Shown piece by piece: positions 1 through 6,808 of a DNA stretch of 64,000 nucleotides. Each line of letters starts with the position of its first letter. Position 1 is the stretch's first letter. The position numbers and the translations under genes were made by a program. Origin of the DNA: Streptomyces caniscabiei (GTDB taxonomy: Bacteria > Actinomycetota > Actinomycetes > Streptomycetales > Streptomycetaceae); the NCBI RefSeq assembly GCF_014930365.1, contig NZ_JABXWI010000006.1, positions 1 to 64,000 of the forward strand, read 5' to 3'. Below the pieces are notes generated by a model, which saw only the letters and a list, made by a program, of their open reading frames with translations, ran no database searches and was not told where the DNA came from.

Positions 1-135
1 GCCCTTGGCGTGCTGCTTCTCCACCGCGCGCTCGGAGCCGGCGTGCGTCGCCTCGTGGATCCGGCGCTGCAGATCCGCGAGCTTCCCCGCGGTCGTGTGA
101 ATGTCGATGCTTGCTGACTCTTCCGGCTCGGACAT
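1..135 (-). CDS. pccB: acyl-CoA carboxylase carboxyltransferase subunit, 5' end only
   Basis: Only the first 45 residues lie in the window; the gene continues leftwards past base 1. The N-terminus (MSEPEESASIDIHTTAGKLA, then a helix with LQRRI and a KQHAKG segment) is the start of the biotin-dependent carboxyltransferase (PccB/AccD-type) family, which moves the carboxyl group from carboxybiotin to propionyl- or acetyl-CoA to give methylmalonyl- or malonyl-CoA. In minus orientation a GGGAG-like site lies a few bases before the ATG. It is divergent from the biotin ligase gene, whose product would biotinylate the partner subunit of this carboxylase. Family recognition is by N-terminal similarity only; the catalytic crotonase-fold region is outside the window, so propionyl versus acetyl specificity cannot be judged. 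Confidence 0.8.
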   Translation of the reverse strand, partial: MSEPEESASIDIHTTAGKLADLQRRIHEATHAGSERAVEKQHAKG

Positions 136-434
136 CGGGATGCGGCTCCCTGCCTGCTCAAGGGGACGTGAGGGATCGGTCGTACGTGGTGCGTGGCGTG
201 CTCAGAAGTGGGTGTGGTTACTCATCCGTAGAGTAGTGCTGCGCCTACCGTTCGGCAGTGCGGCGTTTACCACACTCCTGACCCCTTCCGCTCGTACGAT
301 CGGAGCGTCGCGGCGGGACACGTCGGAGGGGCGGCATCACGAGAGTGATCGAGCGCCCGTGAACCTCGGCTCGTCAGGGCTGGAATCCGTCCCCTTCTCG
401 CGGGGCGGAGGATGTCAAACCTAGGGTGGGTTGC
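136..434. other. intergenic region between divergent pccB and birA
   Basis: No gene is visible. An inverted repeat, TACTC then GAGTA spaced by 7 nt (219-235), sits where a pccB promoter or operator would be expected. A TAGGGT hexamer at 422-427 ends 7 nt before the birA ATG, which would make the birA transcript leaderless or nearly so; I see no good -35 element for it. Confidence 0.4.
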
Positions 435-1322
435 ATGACGAACCCACCAGGTGCACAAGGTGACCCGTCCAGCGGACCGGGTGAGCCGAGGTCGGACCGC
501 TGGTCCGACCTCGGCCGGCCGCCTCTCAACTCCGCCTCCCTGCGCCGGGCCCTGGTCCGGGAGGGCGGGCTGTGGAGCTCCCTGGACGTGGTGCCCGTCA
601 TCGGCTCCACCAACACCGACCTCGCGGGGCGGGCCGACCGGCTTCCCGAGGGCGCGGTGCTCGTCGCCGAGGAGCAGAACGCGGGCCGGGGCCGGCTCGA
701 CCGGGTGTGGAGCGCGCCGCCGCGCTCCGGGCTGTTCTTCTCCGTTCTCCTCAAGCCGACCGAGGTGCCCGTCCGGCACTGGGGCTGGCTGCCGCTGCTC
801 AGCGGCGTCGCCGTCGCGACCGGGCTGTCCCGGATCGCCGGGGTCGACACGGCGCTCAAGTGGCCCAACGACCTGCTGGTGACCGTGCGCGGTGAGGAGC
901 GCAAGGCGGGCGGCATCCTCGCGGAGCGCGCGGGCGCCGAGGGGGTCGTCATCGGGATCGGCATCAACGTCAGCCTGCGCGAGGACGAGCTGCCGGTGCC
1001 GACGGCCGGATCGCTGGCGCTGGCCGGTGCGGAGACCACGGACCGTGACCCCCTGCTGCGGGCCGTGCTGCGGTCGTTGGAGGAGTGGTACGGGCGATGG
1101 CGGGCCGCCGGGGGCGATCCGTCCGTGAGCGGCCTCCAGGAGACCTACGCCGCGGGCTGCGCGACGCTGGGGCGCACCGTGCGTGCCGAGCTGCCCGGGG
1201 ACCGGTCGGTGGTGGGGGAGGCCGTGGCCGTGGACGGCGACGGGCGGCTGGTCCTTGCCACGGAGCACGGGGTGCAGGAGCCGGTGGGGGCGGGGGACAT
1301 CGTGCATCTGCGGCCCGTGTGA
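435..1322 (+). CDS. birA: biotin--[acetyl-CoA-carboxylase] ligase
   Basis: Attaches biotin to the biotin-carrier lysine of acyl-CoA carboxylases through biotinyl-5'-AMP. About 295 residues. The biotin/ATP-binding motif GRGRLDRVWSAP is present near residue 80, followed by GLFFSVLL, the KWPNDLLV motif with the conserved lysine, and the KAGGILAE strand; a small C-terminal SH3-like domain follows. There is no N-terminal winged helix, so this is a class I, non-repressor ligase. The ATG at 435 is preferred over an in-frame GTG three codons upstream because a -10-like TAGGGT is placed for a leaderless start there. Position next to pccB fits its substrate. Confidence 0.9.
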   Translation: MTNPPGAQGDPSSGPGEPRSDRWSDLGRPPLNSASLRRALVREGGLWSSLDVVPVIGSTNTDLAGRADRLPEGAVLVAEEQNAGRGRLDRVWSAPPRSGLFFSVLLKPTEVPVRHWGWLPLLSGVAVATGLSRIAGVDTALKWPNDLLVTVRGEERKAGGILAERAGAEGVVIGIGINVSLREDELPVPTAGSLALAGAETTDRDPLLRAVLRSLEEWYGRWRAAGGDPSVSGLQETYAAGCATLGRTVRAELPGDRSVVGEAVAVDGDGRLVLATEHGVQEPVGAGDIVHLRPV

Positions 1323-1709
1323 GGGGAAAGCCGCGGAGACGGTGGGTGCCGGGTGCCGGGTGCCGGGTGCCGGGTGAGGGGTGGGACGTGGGGCGGTCTG
1401 TGGGTGGGTGCGGCCTACACGGGTGTGGGCCGCGGGTGGTGGCGGGTGAGGCCTGTGGGGCCGGTGTGGGCTGAGTGATGTGTGGGTGGGGTGGGGGGTG
1501 GGGACTCGGGGTGGTGTGTGGGGGAGGGCGGGTTCGCTCGTCGGCTCCTGCCGGGTGCCGTTGGGGCCCGTCCGGGTGGCGTGACTGCCCGCGGCGGGCT
1601 TGGGGGTGTCCACCATCGGCCCCACCTGACGGAGTGAGCTGGCGCACACCTGCCGTAGAGTTGAGGCCGGTCGAGTACGTGACCGCGGGAGATCGGAAGG
1701 GCAGCAGGA
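1323..1709. other. intergenic region with 7-bp tandem repeat
   Basis: No convincing gene. Near 1345-1376 the unit GTGCCGG is repeated about four times head to tail. The rest is G/T-rich on the plus strand with runs such as GTGGGTG. A short purine-rich stretch before 1710 (GGAAGG, then GCAGGAG) provides the ribosome-binding region for the cyclase gene. Confidence 0.5.
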
Positions 1710-2873
1710 GTGAGCGTCGAGGACACGGGCTCCGGCACGGACGCGGATGGCCGCGTGGAGCCGCCCCCTCTCTCGGCTTCGCTCGAGCGGGGCGAGCCCC
1801 ATGACGTGGACGCCGACGAGGAGGACCCGCTGGCGTTGCGGCTCGAAGGGCTGATCCTCGGGGCCGAGCGCCGGTACACCCCCTTTCAGGCGGCGCGCAG
1901 TGCCGGGGTCTCCATGGAGCTGGCGTCCCGTTTCTGGCGGGCCATGGGCTTCGCGGACATCGGTCAGGCCAAGGCGCTGACCGAGGCCGACGTGCTCGCG
2001 CTGCGGCGCCTCGCCGGTCTCGTGGAGGCGGGGCTGCTGAGTGAGGCCATGGCGGTGCAGGTCGCCCGGTCGACCGGGCAGACCACGGCGCGGCTGGCCG
2101 AGTGGCAGATCGATTCCTTCCTGGAGGGGCTGACCGAGCCGCCGGAGCCGGGGATGACCCGGACCGAGGTGACGTATCCGCTGGTCGAGCTGTTGCTCCC
2201 GGAGCTGGAGGAGTTCCTCGTCTACGTCTGGCGGCGCCAGCTGGCCGCCGCCACGGGCCGCGTCGTGCAGGCCGCCGACGACGAGGAGATGGTCGACAGG
2301 CGCCTGGCGGTCTGCTTCGCGGACCTCGTCGGGTTCACGCGGCTGACCCGTCGGATGGAGGAGGAGGAGCTCGGCGAGCTGGTCGAGGCCTTCGAGACCA
2401 CGGCGGCGGACCTGGTGGCGGCGAACGGCGGGCGGCTCATCAAGACCCTCGGCGACGAGGTGCTGTACGCCACGGACGACGCGGGTGTCGCCGCCGAGAT
2501 CGCGCTGCGCCTCATCGAGACCATGGCCAACGACGAGACCATGCCCGAGCTGCGCGTCGGCATGGCCTTCGGCACGGTGACGACGCGGATGGGCGACGTC
2601 TTCGGCTCCACCGTGAACCTCGCCAGCCGGCTCACCTCGATAGCGCCGAAGGACGCGGTCCTCGTCGACGGCGCCTTCGCCGAGGAGCTGACCCGTACGG
2701 GCGAGGCCCCCGCCTCCGAGGCCGAGGCCGCCGAAGCCGCGGCCGCCGCGGAGAAGGAGGGCGAGGAGCCGCCCACCTACCGTTTCGCCCTCCAGCCGAT
2801 GTGGCAGCGACCGGTGCGTGGGCTGGGCGTGGTCCAGCCGTGGCTGCTCACGCGGAGGCCGGGGAAGGTGTGA
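1710..2873 (+). CDS. cya: class III adenylate cyclase
   Basis: Makes cAMP from ATP. 387 residues from a GTG start. Residues about 35-190 form a regulatory domain like that of mycobacterial Rv1264-type cyclases; about 195-330 is the catalytic domain. Both metal-binding aspartates are visible: D205 in CFADLVGFT and D249 in LGDEVLY, and the C-terminal part shows VNLASRLTSIA. No membrane segment, so it is probably cytosolic. The C-terminus carries an Ala/Glu-rich linker near 325-345. I believe this is the ortholog of the main S. coelicolor adenylate cyclase. Oddity: residues PPPLSASLERG near 18-28 are encoded by a copy of a dispersed intergenic repeat (see 1770-1791), so the extreme N-terminus is probably not conserved. 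Confidence 0.9.
   Translation: MSVEDTGSGTDADGRVEPPPLSASLERGEPHDVDADEEDPLALRLEGLILGAERRYTPFQAARSAGVSMELASRFWRAMGFADIGQAKALTEADVLALRRLAGLVEAGLLSEAMAVQVARSTGQTTARLAEWQIDSFLEGLTEPPEPGMTRTEVTYPLVELLLPELEEFLVYVWRRQLAAATGRVVQAADDEEMVDRRLAVCFADLVGFTRLTRRMEEEELGELVEAFETTAADLVAANGGRLIKTLGDEVLYATDDAGVAAEIALRLIETMANDETMPELRVGMAFGTVTTRMGDVFGSTVNLASRLTSIAPKDAVLVDGAFAEELTRTGEAPASEAEAAEAAAAAEKEGEEPPTYRFALQPMWQRPVRGLGVVQPWLLTRRPGKV
1770..1791 (-). repeat. 22-bp dispersed repeat inside cya coding sequence
   Basis: These 22 bases are the exact reverse complement of 56897-56918, which lies in a non-coding, repeat-rich intergenic region. The shared core reads CGGCTTCGCTCGAGCGGG on the plus strand here. In cya it is in frame and encodes about seven residues of the poorly conserved N-terminus. 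Confidence 0.75.
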
Positions 2874-2915
2874 GGGGCGAGGAGCCGCCGGGTGTCCGGC
2901 GCCTTCTCGTGGCAC

Positions 2916-3048
2916 GGCCACAGCCACAGCCACAGCCACAGCCATAGCTACGGATCCGGGGTCGGCTGTGTGGCCGCTCCTGTGGTCACGGTGTTCCCTC
3001 TGGTCACGGCTGTCCCTGTGGCAACGGCTGTCCCTGTGGCTACGGCTG
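2916..3048. repeat. complementary tandem repeats between two convergent genes
   Basis: At 2916-2945 the hexamer GCCACA is repeated four to five times. At 2995-3048 there are three 18-bp tandem units of the form TCCCTGTGGCNACGGCTG. CTGTGGC in the second array is complementary to GCCACAG in the first, so the two can pair into a large imperfect stem. It lies between the ends of cya (+) and the proline-rich gene (-) and could act as a bidirectional terminator. Confidence 0.55.
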
Positions 3049-3064
3049 CGGTGGCTGATCTCTG

Positions 3065-3916
3065 TTATCCGCTCAGGGCGTCGTCGACGCATACGCCGAC
3101 GATCGGGACGCACAGGCCCGGTTTTGTCGGCTTCGTGGGCGTGGTCGTGTCGTCGGGGGCCGTCGGCGTGGTCGGGGAGTCCGGTGCGGTCGGCTGCTGG
3201 GGGGCCGCCGCCGGGGGCTGGGTGGGTGCGGGAGCGGTGGGCCGGGAGGCTTCCGGCGCGCGGGGTGCCGTGGACGTGTCCGGGGCCGGCGGAGTCCTGG
3301 GGAGGTCGCCGGTGCCGGGGGCGGCGGGGAGGTCGACGCCGATGGAGGGGGCGGGCCGGTAGGCGGAAGGGGTCGGGGTGGGGGAGGGCCCTCCCGGTGA
3401 CGGAGGCTGCCGGGTGGGCGTGGGGTCTCCGCCGCCCATGGGAGCGTCGGCGGTGGGGATGCCCGCGTCGGTGCCCGGCTCGCCGCCCACGGTGGCTCCC
3501 GCCTCGGTCGTGCCGTCCGTGACGTCGTCGGGCGCGCTCGGGGCCGGGCCCGCGGCGCCGACGCCGCCGACCGGGTCCGATGCCAGCCGCAGGAGGCTCA
3601 GGGCGCCGGCGGCCAGTGCCATCCCGCCCACCGCGAACAGCAGTTTCCGGGGCCGAGGCCGGCGGTGCCGGCCTCGCGGGCGAGGAGCGGGCTGGTCGGG
3701 GGTGTGGGCGACCTGGTTCGGGCGGCCTGTCGAGATCCCGGACGTGGTCGAGGAGAAGGGCGTCGTGAGGGTGGCGGGGGTCGTGGAGGGCTTCCACGGG
3801 GGCGGGGGCGTCGCCGAACCCGTCGACGGTGCCGGGTGTGGCCTCGGTGTCGTCGGTGGCTGCTGTGGCGCCCGTGGTGTGGTCTGCGTCGGCCTGGTGG
3901 CCGTGTTCGTCGTCAT
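3065..3916 (-). CDS. proline/threonine-rich single-pass membrane protein, function unknown
   Basis: 283 residues. Residues 1-80 are a disordered Pro/Thr-rich cytoplasmic tail, 81-90 a very basic stretch (RGRHRRPRPR), about 91-112 a single membrane segment, and the remainder a long Pro/Ala/Thr-rich extracellular stalk. The extreme C-terminus is a compact tail with two cysteines, GLCVPIVGVCVDDALSG (C269 and C276), that could close a small disulfide loop. Basic residues before the helix predict the N-terminus inside. The ATG has a strong GGGAGGGA site 6 nt upstream in minus orientation. Strand bias and third-position GC support coding on the minus strand. I do not recognise a function; the architecture suggests a wall-spanning stalk presenting the small cysteine tail. 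Confidence 0.75.
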   Translation of the reverse strand: MTTNTATRPTQTTPRAPQQPPTTPRPHPAPSTGSATPPPPWKPSTTPATLTTPFSSTTSGISTGRPNQVAHTPDQPAPRPRGRHRRPRPRKLLFAVGGMALAAGALSLLRLASDPVGGVGAAGPAPSAPDDVTDGTTEAGATVGGEPGTDAGIPTADAPMGGGDPTPTRQPPSPGGPSPTPTPSAYRPAPSIGVDLPAAPGTGDLPRTPPAPDTSTAPRAPEASRPTAPAPTQPPAAAPQQPTAPDSPTTPTAPDDTTTPTKPTKPGLCVPIVGVCVDDALSG

Positions 3917-4255
3917 GGTTCGTCCCTCCCCTGCGCGCCCGTGTCCCTCGGTGCGCCTATGGCGGAGCGCAGGTTATGCGCCGTGGTCGGCGCTGTGGCC
4001 GGAGAAGGTCCGGATGTCACCCGTACGGGGAAAAGATCGTCGGGGTTCGTCAAGGGGGCGCGCCGTGGGGGCTCCCGTTGGGGTGGCCGCGGGGAGCACG
4101 GATGACGCCGTCTGCCGCCGCGTGTCCGTCGGGGTGGAGGGGTGGGGAGGGACTGGGGCTGGGGTGGTCGTGGGGCGGGCCGGGGTTTCGTCCGGCGGGG
4201 GTGGCTGGGATGATCGGGGCGGTGCTTGTTAACTGTCGTTAACCGGGAGGGTGTC
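3917..4255. other. intergenic region between divergent genes
   Basis: Carries the strong ribosome-binding site of the leftward proline-rich gene just after 3916 and, at the right end, a 16-bp palindrome (4228-4243) and the ribosome-binding site of the enoyl-CoA hydratase gene. Nothing else is recognisable. Confidence 0.45.
4228..4243. promoter_or_regulatory. 16-bp palindrome GTTAA-N6-TTAAC, probable acyl-CoA responsive operator
   Basis: GTTAACTGTCGTTAAC lies directly before the GGGAGG ribosome-binding site (4245-4250) of the enoyl-CoA hydratase gene. The form GTTAA-N6-TTAAC is, as I recall, the binding motif reported for AccR, a TetR-family repressor of short-chain acyl-CoA genes in Streptomyces avermitilis. 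The sequence match is seen directly; the regulator assignment is inference. Confidence 0.6.
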
Positions 4256-5068
4256 ATGGGTGACGGTGTGGCTGTGGGGGAGCGGCGGTTCGGGGAGTTC
4301 GTCATGGTGCGGCGGCACGGGTACGTCGCCGAGCTCGCGCTGGACCGGCCCAAGGCCATGAACGCCGTGTCGACCGACATGGCCCGCTCGGTCGCGGCGG
4401 CGTGCGACGCGCTCGCCGCCGACCGGGACGCCCGCGTCGTCGTGGTGACGTCGACGCACGAGCGGGCGTTCTGCGTGGGAGCGGACCTGAAGGAGCGGAA
4501 CTCCTTCAGCGACGCCGATCTGGTGCGCCAGCGGCCCGTCGCCCGCGCCGCGTACACCGGCGTGCTGGAGCTGCCGATGCCCACGATCGCCGCCGTGCAC
4601 GGCTTCGCGCTGGGCGGCGGCTTCGAACTCGCCCTGTCCTGCGACCTGATCGTGGCCGACCGTACGGCGGTGGTGGGGCTGCCCGAGGTGTCGGTGGGGG
4701 TGATCCCGGGGGGTGGCGGTACGCAGTTGCTGCCGCGCCGGGTGGGGGCCGCGCGGGCCGCCGAGCTGATCTTCACGGCGCGCCGGCTGGAGGCCGAGGA
4801 GGCGCGGGAGCTGGGGCTCGTGGACCAGTTGGTGGAGGAGGGGCGGGACCGGGCCGAGGCCCTGGCGCTGGCCGAGCGGATCGCCGCGAACTCGCCCGTA
4901 GGGCTGCGCGCGGCCAAGCGTGCGCTGCGGCTCGGGCACGGCCTCGACCTGCGGGCCGGTCTGGAGGTCGAGGACGCGGCCTGGCGCTCGGTCGCGTTCT
5001 CGGGCGACCGCGCGGAGGGTGTGGCCGCCTTCAACGAGAAGCGAAAGCCCGCCTGGCCGGGGGAGTGA
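4256..5068 (+). CDS. enoyl-CoA hydratase/isomerase family protein
   Basis: Crotonase-fold enzyme of about 270 residues, expected to hydrate 2-enoyl-CoA or act on a related acyl-CoA in fatty-acid or amino-acid breakdown. Visible family signatures: NAVS near residue 30, the oxyanion-hole segment FCVGADLKE, the GFALGGGFELALSCD block, and GLPEVSVGVIPGGGGTQLLPR with the catalytic glutamate position in the PE pair. The C-terminal helix ends in FNEKRKPAWPG, typical of the family. The ATG at 4256 is chosen over an upstream in-frame start at 4226 because GGGAGG stands 5 nt before it. The upstream palindrome suggests control by acyl-CoA status, fitting its proximity to pccB and birA. The exact substrate is unknown. 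Confidence 0.88.
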   Translation: MGDGVAVGERRFGEFVMVRRHGYVAELALDRPKAMNAVSTDMARSVAAACDALAADRDARVVVVTSTHERAFCVGADLKERNSFSDADLVRQRPVARAAYTGVLELPMPTIAAVHGFALGGGFELALSCDLIVADRTAVVGLPEVSVGVIPGGGGTQLLPRRVGAARAAELIFTARRLEAEEARELGLVDQLVEEGRDRAEALALAERIAANSPVGLRAAKRALRLGHGLDLRAGLEVEDAAWRSVAFSGDRAEGVAAFNEKRKPAWPGE

Positions 5069-5367
5069 GCGGAAGGGGGGCCGAGCGGACACGGGTGGAG
5101 CGGAAGGGGGCGGGTGGGGCGTCGGCGAGCGTCGGCTGTCCGGGGGTGTGGTGCTGGGCTTGTGGCTTTCGTGGGGGTTGCGTGGCGCGTCCGTCCGGTG
5201 CGGCCTGCGTGGCCTGGCGCGGTCGGCGCGGTCCGTTCGGCTGGCCCGGCTCGGTCGCCCCGGGGGCGGGACAACTCTCGGTGCCGCTCTCGGTGCAGCG
5301 CTCGGCCCGTACCCCTGTTCGCCCCACTAACGTCCCTAATCGGGGCAAAGCTACCTAGCCTGGGGTG

Positions 5368-6537
5368 ATGGGAGAGGACAGGCGGCTGAGGGCCGTGGTG
5401 GCGTTGGCGCGGGGGATGGCGGGGGCGCGTACGTCGCGGGAGACGTGGTGGGCGGCCGCGGACGGATCGTGTCGCGCGCTCTCGGGGAGCTTCGCCGCGC
5501 TGTCCGTCTGGGAGCGGGAGCGCGGGCTGCTGCGGGTGCTGGTGAACGTGGGGAACCGGGCGCCCGACGAGGAGGAGTTCCCCGAGGACGAGACGTACCC
5601 GGTGCACGAGTTCCCGGAGATCGCGGAGTTCCTGCACGAGCGGTGGCTGGAGGGCGGTGAGCCCAACGCCTGGGTGGAGACGGCCGCGGGGCCGGTCGGC
5701 GGGCGGCGGCCCGGCGGCTACTGCCATCAGCGGGTCGCCGCGCTGCGCCGGCGCGGGCGCGGCTGCTGTGTGGTGGCGCCCGTCGTGCTCAACGGCCGGG
5801 CGTGGGGGGAGCTGTATGTGGCCCGGCCCGCCGGGGAGCCCGTCTTCCACGGTGACGACGCCGCGTTCGCCACCGTGCTCGCCTCGGTCGTGGCGGCCGG
5901 GCTCGCGCAGTCCGAGCGGCTGGAGGAGGCCCGGCGGCTCGCCTTCACCGACCCCCTGACCGGGCTGGGCAACCGGCGCGCGGTCGACCTCCGGCTCGAC
6001 GAGGCGATGGAGGCGCACCGGCGCGACGGGACGGTGATCAGCCTGGTCGTCTGCGACCTCAACGGGCTGAAGAAGGTCAACGACTCCTACGGGCACGCGA
6101 TGGGGGACCAGCTGCTGGAGAGGTTCGGTTCCGTGCTGTCGCGGTGCGCGGCCGAACTGCCCCGGGTGCTGGTCGCGCGGCTCGGCGGGGACGAGTTCTG
6201 TCTGCTCGCGGTCGGCCCGTCGGCGGACGACGTGGTGCGGGTCGCCGGGGATCTGTGTGTGCGGGCGCGGGAGCTGGAACCGGGGGACGGGGTGGCCTGC
6301 GGGGTCGCGTCCACCGGCGACCCGATCGGGCCCCTGCGCTCGGCCCGGCGGCTCTTCCGGCTGGCCGACGCGGCGCAGTACCGGGCCAAGGCCGCGGGCT
6401 CCGTCGAACCGGTCGTCGCGGGGCGCGAGGGAGAGGGTGCGGAGGACCCGGTGGTGAGCCTCGCCGACCGGCCGCCCGCGCCGGTGGACCCCGCGCACCC
6501 GGGGGACCGGCGCCGCATTCGAGGGCGCCGGTCCTAG
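5368..6537 (+). CDS. GAF-GGDEF diguanylate cyclase
   Basis: About 389 residues: an N-terminal GAF-like sensor domain (residues about 15-185) followed by a GGDEF domain (about 190-355). The domain shows DPLTGLGNRRA, DLNGLKKVND and an intact RLGGDEF active-site loop at about 271-277, so cyclic di-GMP synthesis is expected. The four residues where an RxxD inhibitory site would sit, five residues before GGDEF, read LPRV, so product inhibition through a classical I-site is unlikely. No membrane segments. In Streptomyces, c-di-GMP controls the switch to sporulation through BldD. A TAGCCT hexamer at 5356-5361 would place transcription at or near the start codon; the ATG at 5368 is preferred over the GTG one codon earlier. 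Confidence 0.88.
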   Translation: MGEDRRLRAVVALARGMAGARTSRETWWAAADGSCRALSGSFAALSVWERERGLLRVLVNVGNRAPDEEEFPEDETYPVHEFPEIAEFLHERWLEGGEPNAWVETAAGPVGGRRPGGYCHQRVAALRRRGRGCCVVAPVVLNGRAWGELYVARPAGEPVFHGDDAAFATVLASVVAAGLAQSERLEEARRLAFTDPLTGLGNRRAVDLRLDEAMEAHRRDGTVISLVVCDLNGLKKVNDSYGHAMGDQLLERFGSVLSRCAAELPRVLVARLGGDEFCLLAVGPSADDVVRVAGDLCVRARELEPGDGVACGVASTGDPIGPLRSARRLFRLADAAQYRAKAAGSVEPVVAGREGEGAEDPVVSLADRPPAPVDPAHPGDRRRIRGRRS

Positions 6538-6580
6538 GGCGGGCCGCGCGGCGGGTCGAGTCGGCGCGCGGTCCTGGGCT

Positions 6581-6612
6581 GCCCACGGCCAAGGGGGGAG
6601 TGGGCCGTGGGC
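6581..6612 (+). terminator. hairpin after the GGDEF gene
   Basis: Perfect 10-bp stem GCCCACGGCC / GGCCGTGGGC with a 12-nt purine-rich loop, 43 nt after the stop codon. There is no U-tract, as is common in Streptomyces terminators. Confidence 0.55.
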
Positions 6613-6772
6613 CGGTCCGAGATATCGACCCTACTCGCCGTCCGCGACCTCTACGGCTCTGACCTGGGGGTTCTGACCAATCTCTGAGCAACCTCCGATC
6701 GTTCTCCGAGCGGATTCCGATCTACGCGGATTGCGGATCGCGGTGGGTAAGGAGCCCCTGCGCCCTTCGGTC

Positions 6773-6801
6773 GTGACATTCGGCGATTCAGTCCCTACGA
6801 T
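6773..6801 (+). promoter_or_regulatory. hutH promoter giving a leaderless mRNA
   Basis: GTGACA (6773-6778) and TACGAT (6796-6801) are separated by exactly 17 bp, a good match to housekeeping HrdB-type promoters. The -10 ends 7 nt before the hutH ATG, so transcription should begin at or within a base of the start codon. This also explains the lack of any ribosome-binding site. Confidence 0.65.
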
Positions 6802-6808
6802 CCTGAAT

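Noticed and set aside
2892..3362. Plus-strand frame with a His-Ser repeat (HGHSHSHSHS) suggesting a metal-binding peptide
   Set aside because: The repeat is the translation of the GCCACA DNA array, and the second half runs antisense to the proline-rich membrane protein gene, which has a better ribosome-binding site and domain logic.
267..3797. Very long open frames on the strand opposite known genes (also near 13367-15784, 17062-20187 and 33993-37160)
   Set aside because: They are by-products of GC-biased third positions; the translations are Arg/Gly/His-rich without domains, and they overlap well-supported genes entirely.
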